DNA of 31,255 bases from CAZVWQ01 sp964631275 (GTDB taxonomy: Bacteria > Patescibacteriota > JACMRA01): contig CAZVWQ010000020.1 in NCBI GenBank assembly GCA_964631275.1, positions 1-31,255 on the forward strand, given 5' to 3'. Both the position numbers and the translations under genes were made by a program. The number at the start of each line of letters is the position of its first letter. Positions within the stretch are counted from its first letter, which is position 1. Of this stretch, positions 7,742 through 15,281 are shown one piece after another. Below the pieces are notes generated by a model. The model was not told the DNA's origin. It saw nothing but the letters and a program-made list of their open reading frames with translations, and did not search any database.

Positions 7742-7815
7742 TTTTTTTTGACACTAACTTTTTTTTGACACTATAGGTAAAATAATTGAAAAACTTAGAC
7801 TGTTTTTATTATAAT
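7742..7815 (+). promoter_or_regulatory. Promoter region of ychF with tandem -35 repeats
   Basis: The 15-mer TTTTTTTTGACACTA occurs twice with a period of 17 (7742-7756 and 7759-7773). The first gives TTGACA (7748-7753), 18 bases, then TATAGG (7772-7777). A second promoter is TTGAAA (7786-7791), 18 bases, then a perfect TATAAT (7810-7815). The latter would start transcription about 10 bases before the ATG at 7833, giving a nearly leaderless message. Confidence 0.5.
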
Positions 7816-7832
7816 TTTAAGTTTTATATTTT

Positions 7833-8882
7833 ATGTTTTCTGTTGGCTTAGTTGGGTTGCCTAACGCAGGCAAGTCTACACTTTTTAATCTTTTAACAAA
7901 ACGATCTGTACCTGCCGAGAATTTTCCTTTTACTACTATTGATCCACATGATGGAATTGTCGAAGTGCCTGATAGTAGGCTAGATAAGCTAGCTCAAATT
8001 GCTTCTTCACAAAAAAAAATCTACGCTAGTATTGAATTTAGAGATATTGCTGGATTAATAAAAAATGCCCATCAAGGAGAAGGTCTTGGCAATCAGTTTT
8101 TAGCCCATATTCAGGAAGTGGATTTAATATTAATGGTTCTTAGATCTTTTTATAATGATGATATAATCCATGTAGAAAATAGAGTTAATCCTATCGAAGA
8201 TGAAGATATATTAATGATGGAGTTAACCCTACACGATGAAAAAAGATTAGAAAAATTAATCCTGAGATTAGAGAAAGATGCTAGAAAAGAGCAAGATGCC
8301 AAGCTAAAAATCCAGATTTGTGAAAAAATACTAACTCAGCTCAGTAATATCGAACCAGCTAGTAATTTTGTTATGGATGACGGTTGGGATGCAGAACTAA
8401 TCAAATGGAGAAAAAACCTAAACCTATTAACTGACAAACCAAGATTAAAACTCGCAAATATTAGCCATGAAGGAGAAAATTATAACTATGAGGCTGATTT
8501 TGATCTTGATATAAAATTAGAATCTAGCTTGTCTGACATGTCAGAAACTGAAAGAAAAGAACTAGGTGTAAGTCAAGAAACTGGACTAGATAAAATGATT
8601 CAAATCTGCTATAAAAAGCTTAACTTAGCTACATTTTTGACTTGTGGAGAAAAAGAGTCTAGAGCTTGGACATTTACCAGTGGTATGAAGGCTCCTGAAT
8701 GTGCGGCCAAAATTCATACAGATTTTCAAAAGAAATTTATTAAAGCTGATGTAGTTAAATATAATGATTTTATAGATTCAGGTGGATGGAAAGAGGCAGC
8801 TGAAAAAGGTCTTGTAAAGACTCAGGGTAAAGAATATGTTTTTGAAGATGGAGACGTAGTAGAATTTAAGATAGGAAATTAA
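7833..8882 (+). CDS. ychF: Redox-regulated ribosome-associated P-loop ATPase/GTPase YchF (Obg family)
   Basis: A 349-residue YchF/Ola1 protein. These Obg-family P-loop NTPases bind ribosomes and prefer ATP. Motifs are G1 GLPNAGKST (8-16), the NFPFTTIDP switch I region (30-38), G3 DIAGLI (71-76) followed by the GEGLGNQFL segment, a coiled-coil insertion (about 110-175), and a C-terminal TGS domain (about 265-347) ending in the typical YVFEDGDVVEFK. The G4 region reads LANISHEGENYN (207-218), where homologues have an NxxE tetrad, so the fit is imperfect. Length is slightly under the usual 360. The ATG sits about 17 bases after a perfect TATAAT, and no Shine-Dalgarno is visible. It is a single gene. 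Confidence 0.95.
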   Translation: MFSVGLVGLPNAGKSTLFNLLTKRSVPAENFPFTTIDPHDGIVEVPDSRLDKLAQIASSQKKIYASIEFRDIAGLIKNAHQGEGLGNQFLAHIQEVDLILMVLRSFYNDDIIHVENRVNPIEDEDILMMELTLHDEKRLEKLILRLEKDARKEQDAKLKIQICEKILTQLSNIEPASNFVMDDGWDAELIKWRKNLNLLTDKPRLKLANISHEGENYNYEADFDLDIKLESSLSDMSETERKELGVSQETGLDKMIQICYKKLNLATFLTCGEKESRAWTFTSGMKAPECAAKIHTDFQKKFIKADVVKYNDFIDSGGWKEAAEKGLVKTQGKEYVFEDGDVVEFKIGN

Positions 8883-8899
8883 AAAGAACATATATTCAG

Positions 8900-8985
8900 T
8901 TCGTTTACTATTACCCTAAATTTAGCTTTTCATAAGCAAATAAATCTTTTATCTAAGTTAAATTCTTAATAAGTAATTACTATAA
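8900..8985 (+). repeat. R4 interspersed palindromic repeat
   Basis: Begins about 20 bases after the ychF stop codon and closely follows the 4056-4130 copy (TATTACCCTAAATTTA, then AAATAAATCTTTTAT). Its ends TTCGTTTACTATTACC and, on the other strand, AGTAATTACTTATTAAG are imperfect inverted repeats. A hairpin at a gene end could act in termination or mRNA stabilisation; this is inference. Confidence 0.65.
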
Positions 8986-9114
8986 TGACTAGAGGAAGGG
9001 TATAGCAACTATTTGAAATATATTCTAATATACTCATCAAAACTCCTGCGGTAAAACAAACTTTTCTTGAAAAATAAAGTAAAAATTGGTGGAAGTTTGG
9101 GTATAATAAAACTA

Positions 9115-9378
9115 TTAAGATAAAGACTTGTCTTTGCTATTTTGTTCCATTGTTTCTGTTAATTTTTGTAGATAGACTAGACCATCTGCTAATTCTTCTA
9201 TTAAGTGATTTTTCCAATATTCTGGATTTTGGTTAGTGTTATCGTCCATAGTATAACCATATTTTTTTTTACCTTTTTTAGATTGTTTTTGCATAGTTTG
9301 AGCTATCCTAAGAAGTATTCTTTGATAGGTTTTGGGTAGCTCGTTGTATATTTCTTGAAGGGTTTTGTTTGTAGACAT
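9115..9378 (-). CDS. Small MazG-like all-alpha NTP pyrophosphohydrolase
   Basis: An 87-residue, mostly helical protein. The segment KKGKKKYGYTMDD (34-46) followed by NHLIEELADGLVYLQKL (57-73) matches small MazG-like nucleotide pyrophosphohydrolases, in which an EExxD helix binds Mg2+ and a second acidic helix completes the site. Phage and bacterial members act on dNTPs as house-cleaning or nucleotide-pool enzymes. Only one EExxD motif is visible (EELAD, 61-65), so this is the minimal single-domain form, and full catalytic competence is unproven. It is a lone minus-strand gene near other small accessory genes. Confidence 0.7.
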   Translation of the reverse strand: MSTNKTLQEIYNELPKTYQRILLRIAQTMQKQSKKGKKKYGYTMDDNTNQNPEYWKNHLIEELADGLVYLQKLTETMEQNSKDKSLS

Positions 9379-9481
9379 AAAAAAACTTTAACAAAAAATC
9401 TATAATGTTTTGAGATTTGTAAAGCCTAGCTCATTGTCTTAGTTTGACGACCTTACCAGCTTTGATTTACTTTAATTTGTA

Positions 9482-9901
9482 ATGCTTAATTTTACAAATA
9501 TCAATTTATTAGCTGTGCTGGCAGCTAGTGTTTTTTCATTTATTTTGGGTGGCCTTTGGTATACAGTTTTGTTTGGTAAGTTATGGCAAAAAGAAGTTAA
9601 ATTAACTGAAGAACAATTAAATAATACCAATTATTTAAAAACCTACGGAGGTAGTTTTGTTTGCATCTTTTTAATGATGTTATTTTTAGCCGTTTTATTA
9701 AAAAGATTAGGAATTTTTGGAAGTAATCAATGGTTTGAAGCGGCTAAAGTGGGACTCTCAGTTGGTCTCTTTTTTGTCTGCACCTCCACCGCAATTAACT
9801 ATTTATACGAGTTTAAATCACTCAAATTATTTTTGATTAACACTGGTTATCAAGCTGTATTTTTGACCCTTGGAGCTGTTATTTTGGCTTTTTTTGGTTG
9901 A
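9482..9901 (+). CDS. DUF1761 family integral membrane protein
   Basis: A 139-residue protein with four predicted membrane helices (about 8-29, 57-75, 85-107 and 117-138). The first helix and following loop, FILGGLWYTVLFGKLWQKE (20-38), match the signature of DUF1761, in which the first helix is followed by 'GxLWYSPLxFGKxW'. The function of the family is unknown. TGA is the stop codon. The VOC-family gene starts 32 bases downstream on the same strand, so they are probably cotranscribed. A TTGACG hexamer lies about 35 bases upstream of the start, but I see no good -10. Confidence 0.8.
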   Translation: MLNFTNINLLAVLAASVFSFILGGLWYTVLFGKLWQKEVKLTEEQLNNTNYLKTYGGSFVCIFLMMLFLAVLLKRLGIFGSNQWFEAAKVGLSVGLFFVCTSTAINYLYEFKSLKLFLINTGYQAVFLTLGAVILAFFG

Positions 9902-9933
9902 AAAATTTTATAATAATTAACTATGATTAATTT

Positions 9934-10335
9934 ATGACCACTGCTAAATTTAAATATACAATTTTATATGTTAAAGATGTCCTCAAGACAGTTGAGTTTT
10001 ATGAAAAAGCTTTTGAGCTAGAGCGAGGATTTGTGACTCCTGAGGCTGATTATGGAGAGGTAAAAACTGGCGACACAACCTTGTCTTTTGCTTCGCTGGA
10101 GCTTGGAAATTCTAACCTCAAAACTGGTTTTATAAAATCCGATTTAAATCAAAAACCGTTTGGTATAGAATTGGCTTTTATGGCTGAGGACATCAAGCAA
10201 ACCTGGGAGCAAGCACTTGCAGCTGGAGCCATAGTTTTAGCAGAAATAGAAACCAAAATCTGGGGTCAAGAAGTGGGGTACTTACGAGATCCAAATGGGT
10301 TTTTGCTGGAGATTTGCACTGTTATGGAGGGGTAA
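9934..10335 (+). CDS. VOC (glyoxalase/bleomycin-resistance) family protein
   Basis: A 133-residue single-module pair of beta-alpha-beta-beta-beta units typical of the vicinal oxygen chelate superfamily. The N-terminal half begins TILYVKDVLKTVEFYEKAF (9-27), the usual 'YVxDxxxxxxFY' start. The second half has FMAEDIKQTWEQALAAGA (82-99) and ends GYLRDPNGFLLEIC (115-128), where the Glu (E126) is the usual metal ligand. Members include glyoxalases, dioxygenases and drug-binding resistance proteins; the sequence does not tell which. Its bases look richer in G/C than most genes here (many GAG, CTG and GGA codons), which may hint at a later arrival. Confidence 0.85.
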   Translation: MTTAKFKYTILYVKDVLKTVEFYEKAFELERGFVTPEADYGEVKTGDTTLSFASLELGNSNLKTGFIKSDLNQKPFGIELAFMAEDIKQTWEQALAAGAIVLAEIETKIWGQEVGYLRDPNGFLLEICTVMEG

Positions 10336-10343
10336 AAATTTTT

Positions 10344-10448
10344 ATGAAAAAATACAACCAATTTGCCACAATTAGAAATCAAACAAATATCTTAACAGAA
10401 AATCTAAAGATTAAGAAGCTAGAGTCAAAAATAGAAATGCTTGATTAA
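10344..10448 (+). CDS. Possible 34-residue small ORF between VOC and AlkC-like genes
   Basis: An ATG-initiated frame of 34 codons ending in TAA. The peptide is basic with a heptad-like C-terminal helix (LTENLKIKKLESKIEMLD). It begins 8 bases after the VOC stop, and a GGAGGGG tract (10326-10332) lies 11 bases before its ATG, one of the few Shine-Dalgarno-like tracts in the window, though spaced a little far. The start context ATTTTTATGAAAAAA is repeated exactly at the next gene. It could be a real coupled small gene, a remnant of a duplicated start region, or chance. Confidence 0.3.
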   Translation: MKKYNQFATIRNQTNILTENLKIKKLESKIEMLD

Positions 10449-10506
10449 AGTTATAAAATAATTATACCCAAACAATGTATAAAAAATAAAACAACCAGAA
10501 ATTTTT

Positions 10507-11256
10507 ATGAAAAAAGACTATTCAATCACCAAATGGTTTGGAGCCAATTTAGCCGAGCTACTTGGTAAAAAAATTCAATCAGTTTATCCAAAATTTGACC
10601 TGCAAAAATACATAAAAACTATTCAGGCAGAGTGCGAGAGTTTAAGTTACACCAAAAGAATTGAGCTTCATTCTAAAACCTTGCATCAGCTTTTACCAAA
10701 AGACTACCCCAAAGCTATCGAAATTTTAACCAGCATTTTAGGGGAAGAAAATCCAAATGAAACTGGGATGTTTACCAATTATTATTGGATAATGCCGATT
10801 GGAAAATTTGTAGAGTTGTACGGACTAGGTGATTTTGAAATTTCAATTAAAGCCCTAGAAGAAATCACCAAAAGAAATACTGGAGAATATGCCATCAGGC
10901 CTTTTATTCGTAAATATCCTGATCAGACTATACAAATCATGCTAAACTGGTCGCTGTCCAAAAACTTTCATTTAAGAAGGTTAGCTAGTGAAGGCTGCCG
11001 TCCAAAATTACCCTGGTCAACAAAATTAGAAAACTTCATTTTCGAACCAGAACCAGTTTTTAAAATCTTGAAAAATCTAATGCAAGACGAGATAAAATTT
11101 GTGCAAAAATCGGTGGCTAATAATATTGCGGATTATCTAAAAGTAAATCCAAACGAGGCTCTAAAATTTATCAAAAAATATGAAAATTCTGACAATAAAA
11201 ATACCCAGTGGATTTTGAAACATGCTACTAGAAATTACGAAAAAATTAAACAATAG
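10507..11256 (+). CDS. AlkC-like DNA alkylation repair protein (HEAT-like repeats)
   Basis: A 249-residue, all-helical protein of the DNA alkylation repair superfamily, closest to AlkC-type glycosylases, which excise alkylated bases such as 3-methyladenine using a HEAT-like repeat scaffold. The signature HLRRLASEGCRPKLPW (155-170) is strongly characteristic, followed by FVQKSVANNIADYLK (198-212), a segment conserved in the same family, and TQWILKHATRN near the C-terminus. Length is on the short side for AlkC. The genes before it (DUF1761, VOC, possible 34-residue ORF) run in the same direction with spaces of 32-60 bases or more, so they may be cotranscribed. Substrate range cannot be read from the sequence. 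Confidence 0.87.
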   Translation: MKKDYSITKWFGANLAELLGKKIQSVYPKFDLQKYIKTIQAECESLSYTKRIELHSKTLHQLLPKDYPKAIEILTSILGEENPNETGMFTNYYWIMPIGKFVELYGLGDFEISIKALEEITKRNTGEYAIRPFIRKYPDQTIQIMLNWSLSKNFHLRRLASEGCRPKLPWSTKLENFIFEPEPVFKILKNLMQDEIKFVQKSVANNIADYLKVNPNEALKFIKKYENSDNKNTQWILKHATRNYEKIKQ

Positions 11257-11288
11257 GTTTTTCGAACTTTTAATTTCTCATTTAAACC

Positions 11289-11379
11289 TTTTCAAAAATC
11301 TTTGTTTTTTTATTAAACAGAATAAAAGTAACAAGTTTCCGTAAATTTAGTACTTTTTTTGAAAAATAAACAAAAAATA
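11289..11379 (+). repeat. R6 interspersed repeat, isolated copy
   Basis: Ninety-one bases nearly identical (one substitution and one indel seen) to 13578-13669 and to the reverse complement within 15190-15281. This copy is not joined to an R1 MITE, unlike the other two. It lies in the 271-bp spacer before the ABC exporter genes. Confidence 0.85.
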
Positions 11380-11527
11380 AGAAAAATAAGCTTATTTAGT
11401 AATAAGGTAAAATATTGTTGTAAAAGTTGACAAAGGTCTAGATATAAAACAAATTTGGGTTATCTTCTTCAGGAGATTTAGAGTGTTTGAATCGTGTGTA
11501 AGTTTAGGTTAACTATAAAGACATTCT

Positions 11528-12478
11528 ATGGATTTTGAATATGCTATTTTAGTTAAAAATTTAACCAAAAAATTTGGTGATAAAACTATCGTAAGTAATA
11601 TAAATTTATCAGTAAAACCAGGTGAGATTTATTCTTTTTTAGGTCCCAATGGGGCTGGCAAATCTACTACTATCAAAATGCTAGTCACTCTTTTGGATTC
11701 AACAGCAGGAGAAATTTTTATTTTAGGAAAAAATACTAAAACTGATTCAATAAATGTAAGGCTAAATATCGGAGTAGCACTGCAAGAAGCTTCGCTAGAT
11801 GAAGCTCAAACTGGGCAAGAATTTTTGCATATGCAAGGCAGGCTTTATGGTCTAACCAAAAGTGAAATTGAAGCTAGAATTAAAGAACTAGAAAAATTAA
11901 TTGATATTGGTAATAGCCTGCAAAAACCAATCAAAACCTATTCTGGCGGGATGAAAAGACGACTAGATTTGGCTGGGTCTATTTTTCACAAACCTCAAGT
12001 ATTGTTTTTGGATGAACCTACGACTGGACTAGATCCGATTAGCAGAAACAAAGTCTGGAAGGAAATCAAAAAGTTAAACCAACAGGGAATGACGATTTTT
12101 TTGACTACACAATATTTGGAAGAAGCAGATGTGTTGGCTGATAGAGTGGGTATTTTAAATGATGGAAAGATTGTAATTGAAGGCTCACCTACAGAGCTTA
12201 AAAAGAATGTTGGTCAAGACTCAATTTTGGTAAAAATTAGTAAGCCCAAGGGGATTGCCCAAAATATTCTGGATGAAATTCAAGCCTTAAATTCTGTTAC
12301 TAAAGCGGAAATTTATGAAGGGGAATTGACTATTTCAGTAGGTAGTGGTAGCGAAATCATTGGTAAAGTCGCAGTAATACTGGATAAACACAACATTCAA
12401 ACTGAATCTTTACTTTTAAGGGGGGCAACTCTTGATGATGTATTTTTGGAAGTTACTGGAGAGCGAATTAAAAATTAA
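11528..12478 (+). CDS. ABC exporter ATP-binding protein, DrrA type
   Basis: A 316-residue ATPase of the daunorubicin-resistance (DrrA) class of ABC transporters, which power export of drugs, lipids or polysaccharides through an ABC-2 permease. Motifs are Walker A GPNGAGKST (39-47), Q-loop Gln (Q86), signature YSGGM (138-142), Walker B VLFLDEPTTGLDP (158-170), and the switch segment TTQYLEEAD (193-201), where Gln replaces the usual His, as is common in DrrA proteins. Residues 230-316 form the small C-terminal DrrA accessory domain. The permease gene starts four bases after the stop codon, so the two are an operon. The substrate is unknown. Confidence 0.95.
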   Translation: MDFEYAILVKNLTKKFGDKTIVSNINLSVKPGEIYSFLGPNGAGKSTTIKMLVTLLDSTAGEIFILGKNTKTDSINVRLNIGVALQEASLDEAQTGQEFLHMQGRLYGLTKSEIEARIKELEKLIDIGNSLQKPIKTYSGGMKRRLDLAGSIFHKPQVLFLDEPTTGLDPISRNKVWKEIKKLNQQGMTIFLTTQYLEEADVLADRVGILNDGKIVIEGSPTELKKNVGQDSILVKISKPKGIAQNILDEIQALNSVTKAEIYEGELTISVGSGSEIIGKVAVILDKHNIQTESLLLRGATLDDVFLEVTGERIKN

Positions 12479-12482
12479 AAAA

Positions 12483-13283
12483 ATGACCATGAACCAAGAA
12501 AAATTAAATTTTAATCCAAAACCGGCTGGATTTTTTGCTGATTTAATAACAATGACAATCAGATCCGTCCAGGCTATGCTACGAGAACCCGAGTATTTAA
12601 TACCTTCAATTATTATTCCAGTTTTCTTTTTTGCTGTAAATGTAGGATCTTTAGAAGGTATTGGTAGCTTTGTGGGAGAATCTGATTTTAAAGCTTTTCA
12701 ATTACCAGTTGCTATTGTTTTAGCTGTTACTGGAATTTCTAGGGCTACGGCTTTGGTAACTGATATTCAATCTGGATTTTTTGATAGACTTTTAATTTCT
12801 CCAATGAACAGATTTGCTTTGTTGCTTGGTTTGATGATGGCTGATTTTATTTTAGTTATTACTTTGTCAGTTTTAGTTGTTTTGATGGGTCTAATTTTAG
12901 GTGTTCAATTTGCTACTGGCTTTTTAGGAATTTTAATTTTTTTGTTGTTTTCTGGTTTTTGGGGCTTGTCTTTCACTGGTTTTGCATATGCCATTGCTCT
13001 TAAAACAGGTAACACTGCCGCTGTTAGTTCGTCTTTTTTACTCTTTTTTCCTTTTAGTTTTTTGACTACTGCGTATGTTCCAATGGAGTTTCTTAGTGGC
13101 TGGCTAAAAACCGTAGCAACTTATAATCCTGTTACTTATTTATTAGATGGCTTGAGAGTTTTAATTACTACAGGTTGGGAAGTTGATAAATTACTATATA
13201 TGTTTTTGGCGATTTCAATTGTAGCTCTAATTTCCTTTAATTTAGCTTTTATAGCTCTAGTTGGTAGATTAAAACAAAGGTAG
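12483..13283 (+). CDS. ABC-2 type exporter permease
   Basis: An integral membrane partner for the upstream DrrA-type ATPase. About six membrane helices are visible (for example YLIPSIIIPVFFFAV, LLLGLMMADFILVITLSV, FLGILIFLLFSGFWGLSF, SSFLLFFPFSFLTTAY and the last helix YMFLAISIVALISF), with the conserved cytoplasmic segment SGFFDRLLISPMNR between helices two and three, typical of DrrB-like permeases. I chose the ATG at 12483, four bases after the ATPase stop. The open frame extends upstream to an ATG at 12432, but that lies inside the ATPase gene and would add 17 atypical residues. The ATG at 12489 is another option. GGAGAG at 12459-12464 is too far for a standard ribosome site. Confidence 0.93.
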   Translation: MTMNQEKLNFNPKPAGFFADLITMTIRSVQAMLREPEYLIPSIIIPVFFFAVNVGSLEGIGSFVGESDFKAFQLPVAIVLAVTGISRATALVTDIQSGFFDRLLISPMNRFALLLGLMMADFILVITLSVLVVLMGLILGVQFATGFLGILIFLLFSGFWGLSFTGFAYAIALKTGNTAAVSSSFLLFFPFSFLTTAYVPMEFLSGWLKTVATYNPVTYLLDGLRVLITTGWEVDKLLYMFLAISIVALISFNLAFIALVGRLKQR

Positions 13284-13317
13284 ATTATAAAACCTTCCTA
13301 AAACCATATAGACCCAT

Positions 13318-13420
13318 TCGCTGACCAATTTCACAGTTAGGGCTAAGCTTAATTGAATTTTAAACTTATTTTATTACTTTTTATGATTTAAAAATATAAA
13401 TTTTGAAAGTAAATTAAAAT
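13318..13420 (+). repeat. R7 interspersed repeat
   Basis: Ends in AATATAAATTTTGAAAGTAA, shared with 25929-26036. The inverted copies are at about 23948-24060 and, partial, at 24535-24587. The copies are diverged over about 105 bases. Confidence 0.6.
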
Positions 13421-13472
13421 ATAATTATATCTGAGCATGGCAAGGAAATAGTCTTGTCTTTTACCCTTTGGG

Positions 13473-13567
13473 TTAATCGTTACGGTAATTACCCATTAAA
13501 ATTTACCTTAGATAAGAGATTTATTTGCTTATGAAGAGCTAAATTTAGGGTAATAATAAACGAATTG
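13473..13567 (-). repeat. R4 interspersed palindromic repeat, inverted copy
   Basis: Shares GCTTATGAAGAGCTAAATTT with 6966-7060. Its ends pair imperfectly (TAATCGTTACGGTAATTACC with, on the other strand, AATTCGTTTATTATTACC). Confidence 0.7.
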
Positions 13568-13580
13568 CATATAAAATTTT

Positions 13581-13834
13581 TCAAAAATCTTTGTTTTTTT
13601 ATTAAACAGAATAAAAGTAACAAGTTTCCGTAAATTCAGTACTTTTTTTGACAAAATAAACAAAAAATAGATAATTTCTTTAAGTTTTTGAGGTAAACTA
13701 ATTTTACATAAATTTAGCACTTTTGCATATATAGCAATTTTACACTCAACTTAGATAAGTTATTAAGTTTTTAAAAAAAGTTTAGAATATCCAAAATGTC
13801 TAACAAGTATATGGTTTAGCTATGAAACAAACAA
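13581..13834 (-). repeat. Left arm of a large inverted repeat (R6 plus R1 MITE)
   Basis: The reverse complement of this 254-bp block matches 15019-15281. The 13581-13743 part is almost identical, with about three differences seen over about 165 bases; the MITE part (13732-13822) is more diverged and has small deletions. The arms are about 1.18 kb apart and enclose the gene at 14071-14763. Confidence 0.85.
13732..13822 (-). mobile_element. MITE-like element (family R1)
   Basis: A 91-bp palindromic element starting TAGCAATTTTACACTCAAC and ending GGTTTAGCTA, equivalent to the element at 1556-1656 in reverse. TA precedes it (13730-13731) and TG follows, so the target duplication is slightly decayed. 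Confidence 0.7.
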
Positions 13835-14070
13835 AAATGGATTACTTTTTTAGTAATTAGGTAAATTTAATAAAGATTATAGCTAATTCATATTAGTCTT
13901 TAGATAAATATTTTGCTTTATTTTAAGACTTCCGCAAGAATTGATTTTACTACTAAATGTAGCTTTAGTTAACTATTTAAATACAAAATATAGTAGTGTC
14001 TGCGAAAGCTTTGATTTATCAGGGTTTTTAGAAACGGAGATACCTAGTCTATTTTAAATAACTAATATAA

Positions 14071-14763
14071 TTAAAAATCAACCCAAAAGAAAGGAGCAGG
14101 TTGACCAGGAATTGGAGGAGTTGCTTCTTGATTACCTCTAATCTTGATTGGTAAATCTTTATCACCATCGATAAATATGTTTTGTATATTTGCATCAATT
14201 GATCTAAGAACAATTCGTTCGATATTTCTATCCTTATTATCAGTAGTAGATCTTTTGATTATATCATCATACCTTCCTTGCCTGGTTCTGCTATTAACTT
14301 CACTAAGCTTAAGTATAGCCCTTTTTTGACCTAGGTCGTCACTAACGTTTATGTACTCATAAGTTTCCAAGCCATCGTCAATATCGTTGGTTCTAACTGC
14401 GTAATCGACAGATAGTTCTTCTGGAATAAAGACTTCTATGCCAGTGGCTGGCTGGCGTAAGCTAATTGGCACACTATCTAACCTTAAAGAGAACTCAATA
14501 TGACCATCAGAATTAACCATAAAATACATTGTTCCGTACCTTTTTTTGATAACATTGGCTCCATCATTAGCAACTCCAAAAACATCCCGTTCTTCAATGT
14601 TACTTATCGAATTTTCTTCAAAAGAATTAGGATTACCTATCTCAATGGTCGGTGTTTCTCTACTAAATATCTCTCTAGCACCATAAAGAAAACCTAAATA
14701 AAAAACCAAAACAACTACACTCATAAAAACAAAAACTAAATAAATTCGACGAACTAAATCCAT
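14071..14763 (-). CDS. Membrane-anchored protein of unknown function
   Basis: I do not recognise this family. From the ATG at 14763 (MDLVRRIYLVF) the protein is 230 residues: a short positively charged start, one strong membrane helix (about residues 7-28), then a soluble extracytoplasmic part rich in Asp, Asn, Ser, Thr, Val and Ile, consistent with a beta-rich domain, and a Pro-rich tail ending in FFWVDF. The open frame extends nine codons further to a TTG at 14790, but the ATG gives a normal signal-anchor. A cohesin-like or other beta-sandwich fold is possible but unproven. The gene stands alone between two large inverted repeats (13581-13834 and 15019-15281), which could allow inversion or mark past mobility. 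Confidence 0.75.
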   Translation of the reverse strand: MDLVRRIYLVFVFMSVVVLVFYLGFLYGAREIFSRETPTIEIGNPNSFEENSISNIEERDVFGVANDGANVIKKRYGTMYFMVNSDGHIEFSLRLDSVPISLRQPATGIEVFIPEELSVDYAVRTNDIDDGLETYEYINVSDDLGQKRAILKLSEVNSRTRQGRYDDIIKRSTTDNKDRNIERIVLRSIDANIQNIFIDGDKDLPIKIRGNQEATPPIPGQPAPFFWVDF

Positions 14764-15018
14764 AAAATAAGAATTACAAAATACAAGCAATAGTCACGTC
14801 CTATAATTAAAGAAAACAGTCGATTTACCTTTTATTTATAATAATAAAAAACTGCTAACTCAACTAAAGTAATGAATTTTTGTTTATTTCAAGTGAGAAA
14901 CTAGTTATTTTGAGACGAAACTAATTAATACTTACTAGTTATAAATATTTACGCCTTAATAGTCAAATTACATTTTATTTTGGGATAAGAGACTATTACT
15001 TAAAAAACAATCTGTTTC

Positions 15019-15281
15019 TTGTTTGTTTCATAGCTAAACCATATATTTGTTAGACATTTTGGTTTTTTAAAATTTCTTTAAAACAAACTTAATATCTAAT
15101 AACTTACTTAAGTTGAGTGTAAAATTGCTATATATGTAAAAATGCTAAATTTATGTAAAATTAGTTTACCTCAAAAACTTAAAGAAATTATCTATTTTTT
15201 GTTTATTTTGTCAAAAAAAGTACTGAATTTACGGAAACTTGTTACTTTTATTCTGTTTAATAAAAAAACAAAAATTTTTGA
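15019..15281 (+). repeat. Right arm of a large inverted repeat (R1 MITE plus R6)
   Basis: Counterpart of 13581-13834 in opposite orientation. The R6 part is nearly identical between arms. An ATG-led open frame runs through R6 in both arms (MLNLCKISLPQKLKEIIYFL and on), but since it merely mirrors repeat identity I do not call a gene. Confidence 0.85.
15031..15130 (+). mobile_element. MITE-like element (family R1)
   Basis: A 100-bp palindromic element, TAGCTAAACCATATATTTG to ATTGCTA, aligned with 1556-1656 in the same orientation. The flanks are CA on the left and TA on the right, so one side of the duplication has changed. Confidence 0.72.

Larger units (their letters stand above)
6898..7832. 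other. Long repeat-rich spacer between tatA and ychF
   Basis: The 935 bases hold an inverted R4 repeat (6966-7060), the second 124-bp R5 copy (7108-7231), a short stretch near 7495-7518 resembling the end of the R1 MITE (GATGTGGAGTTACTATAAAT), and the ychF promoter region (7742-7815). A 66-codon minus-strand frame at 7442-7642 is Lys/Asn/Phe-rich low-complexity sequence and I do not call it. Confidence 0.6.
13284..14070. other. Repeat mosaic between convergent genes
   Basis: The 787 bases between the ABC permease (plus) and the membrane-anchored protein (minus) hold, in order, R7 (13318-13420), inverted R4 (13473-13567), R6 (13578-13731) and an R1 MITE (13732-13822). No hairpin with a T-run typical of terminators is clear. 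A 63-codon minus frame (13529-13720) lies inside R4/R6 repeat sequence and is not called a gene. Confidence 0.65.

Noticed and set aside
13529..13720. 63-codon minus-strand frame, with a similar frame in the copy at 15142 onward
   Set aside because: It lies in R4/R6 repeat sequence. The frame is shared only because the repeats are almost identical; in the third copy (11289-11379) only part of it survives without the start.
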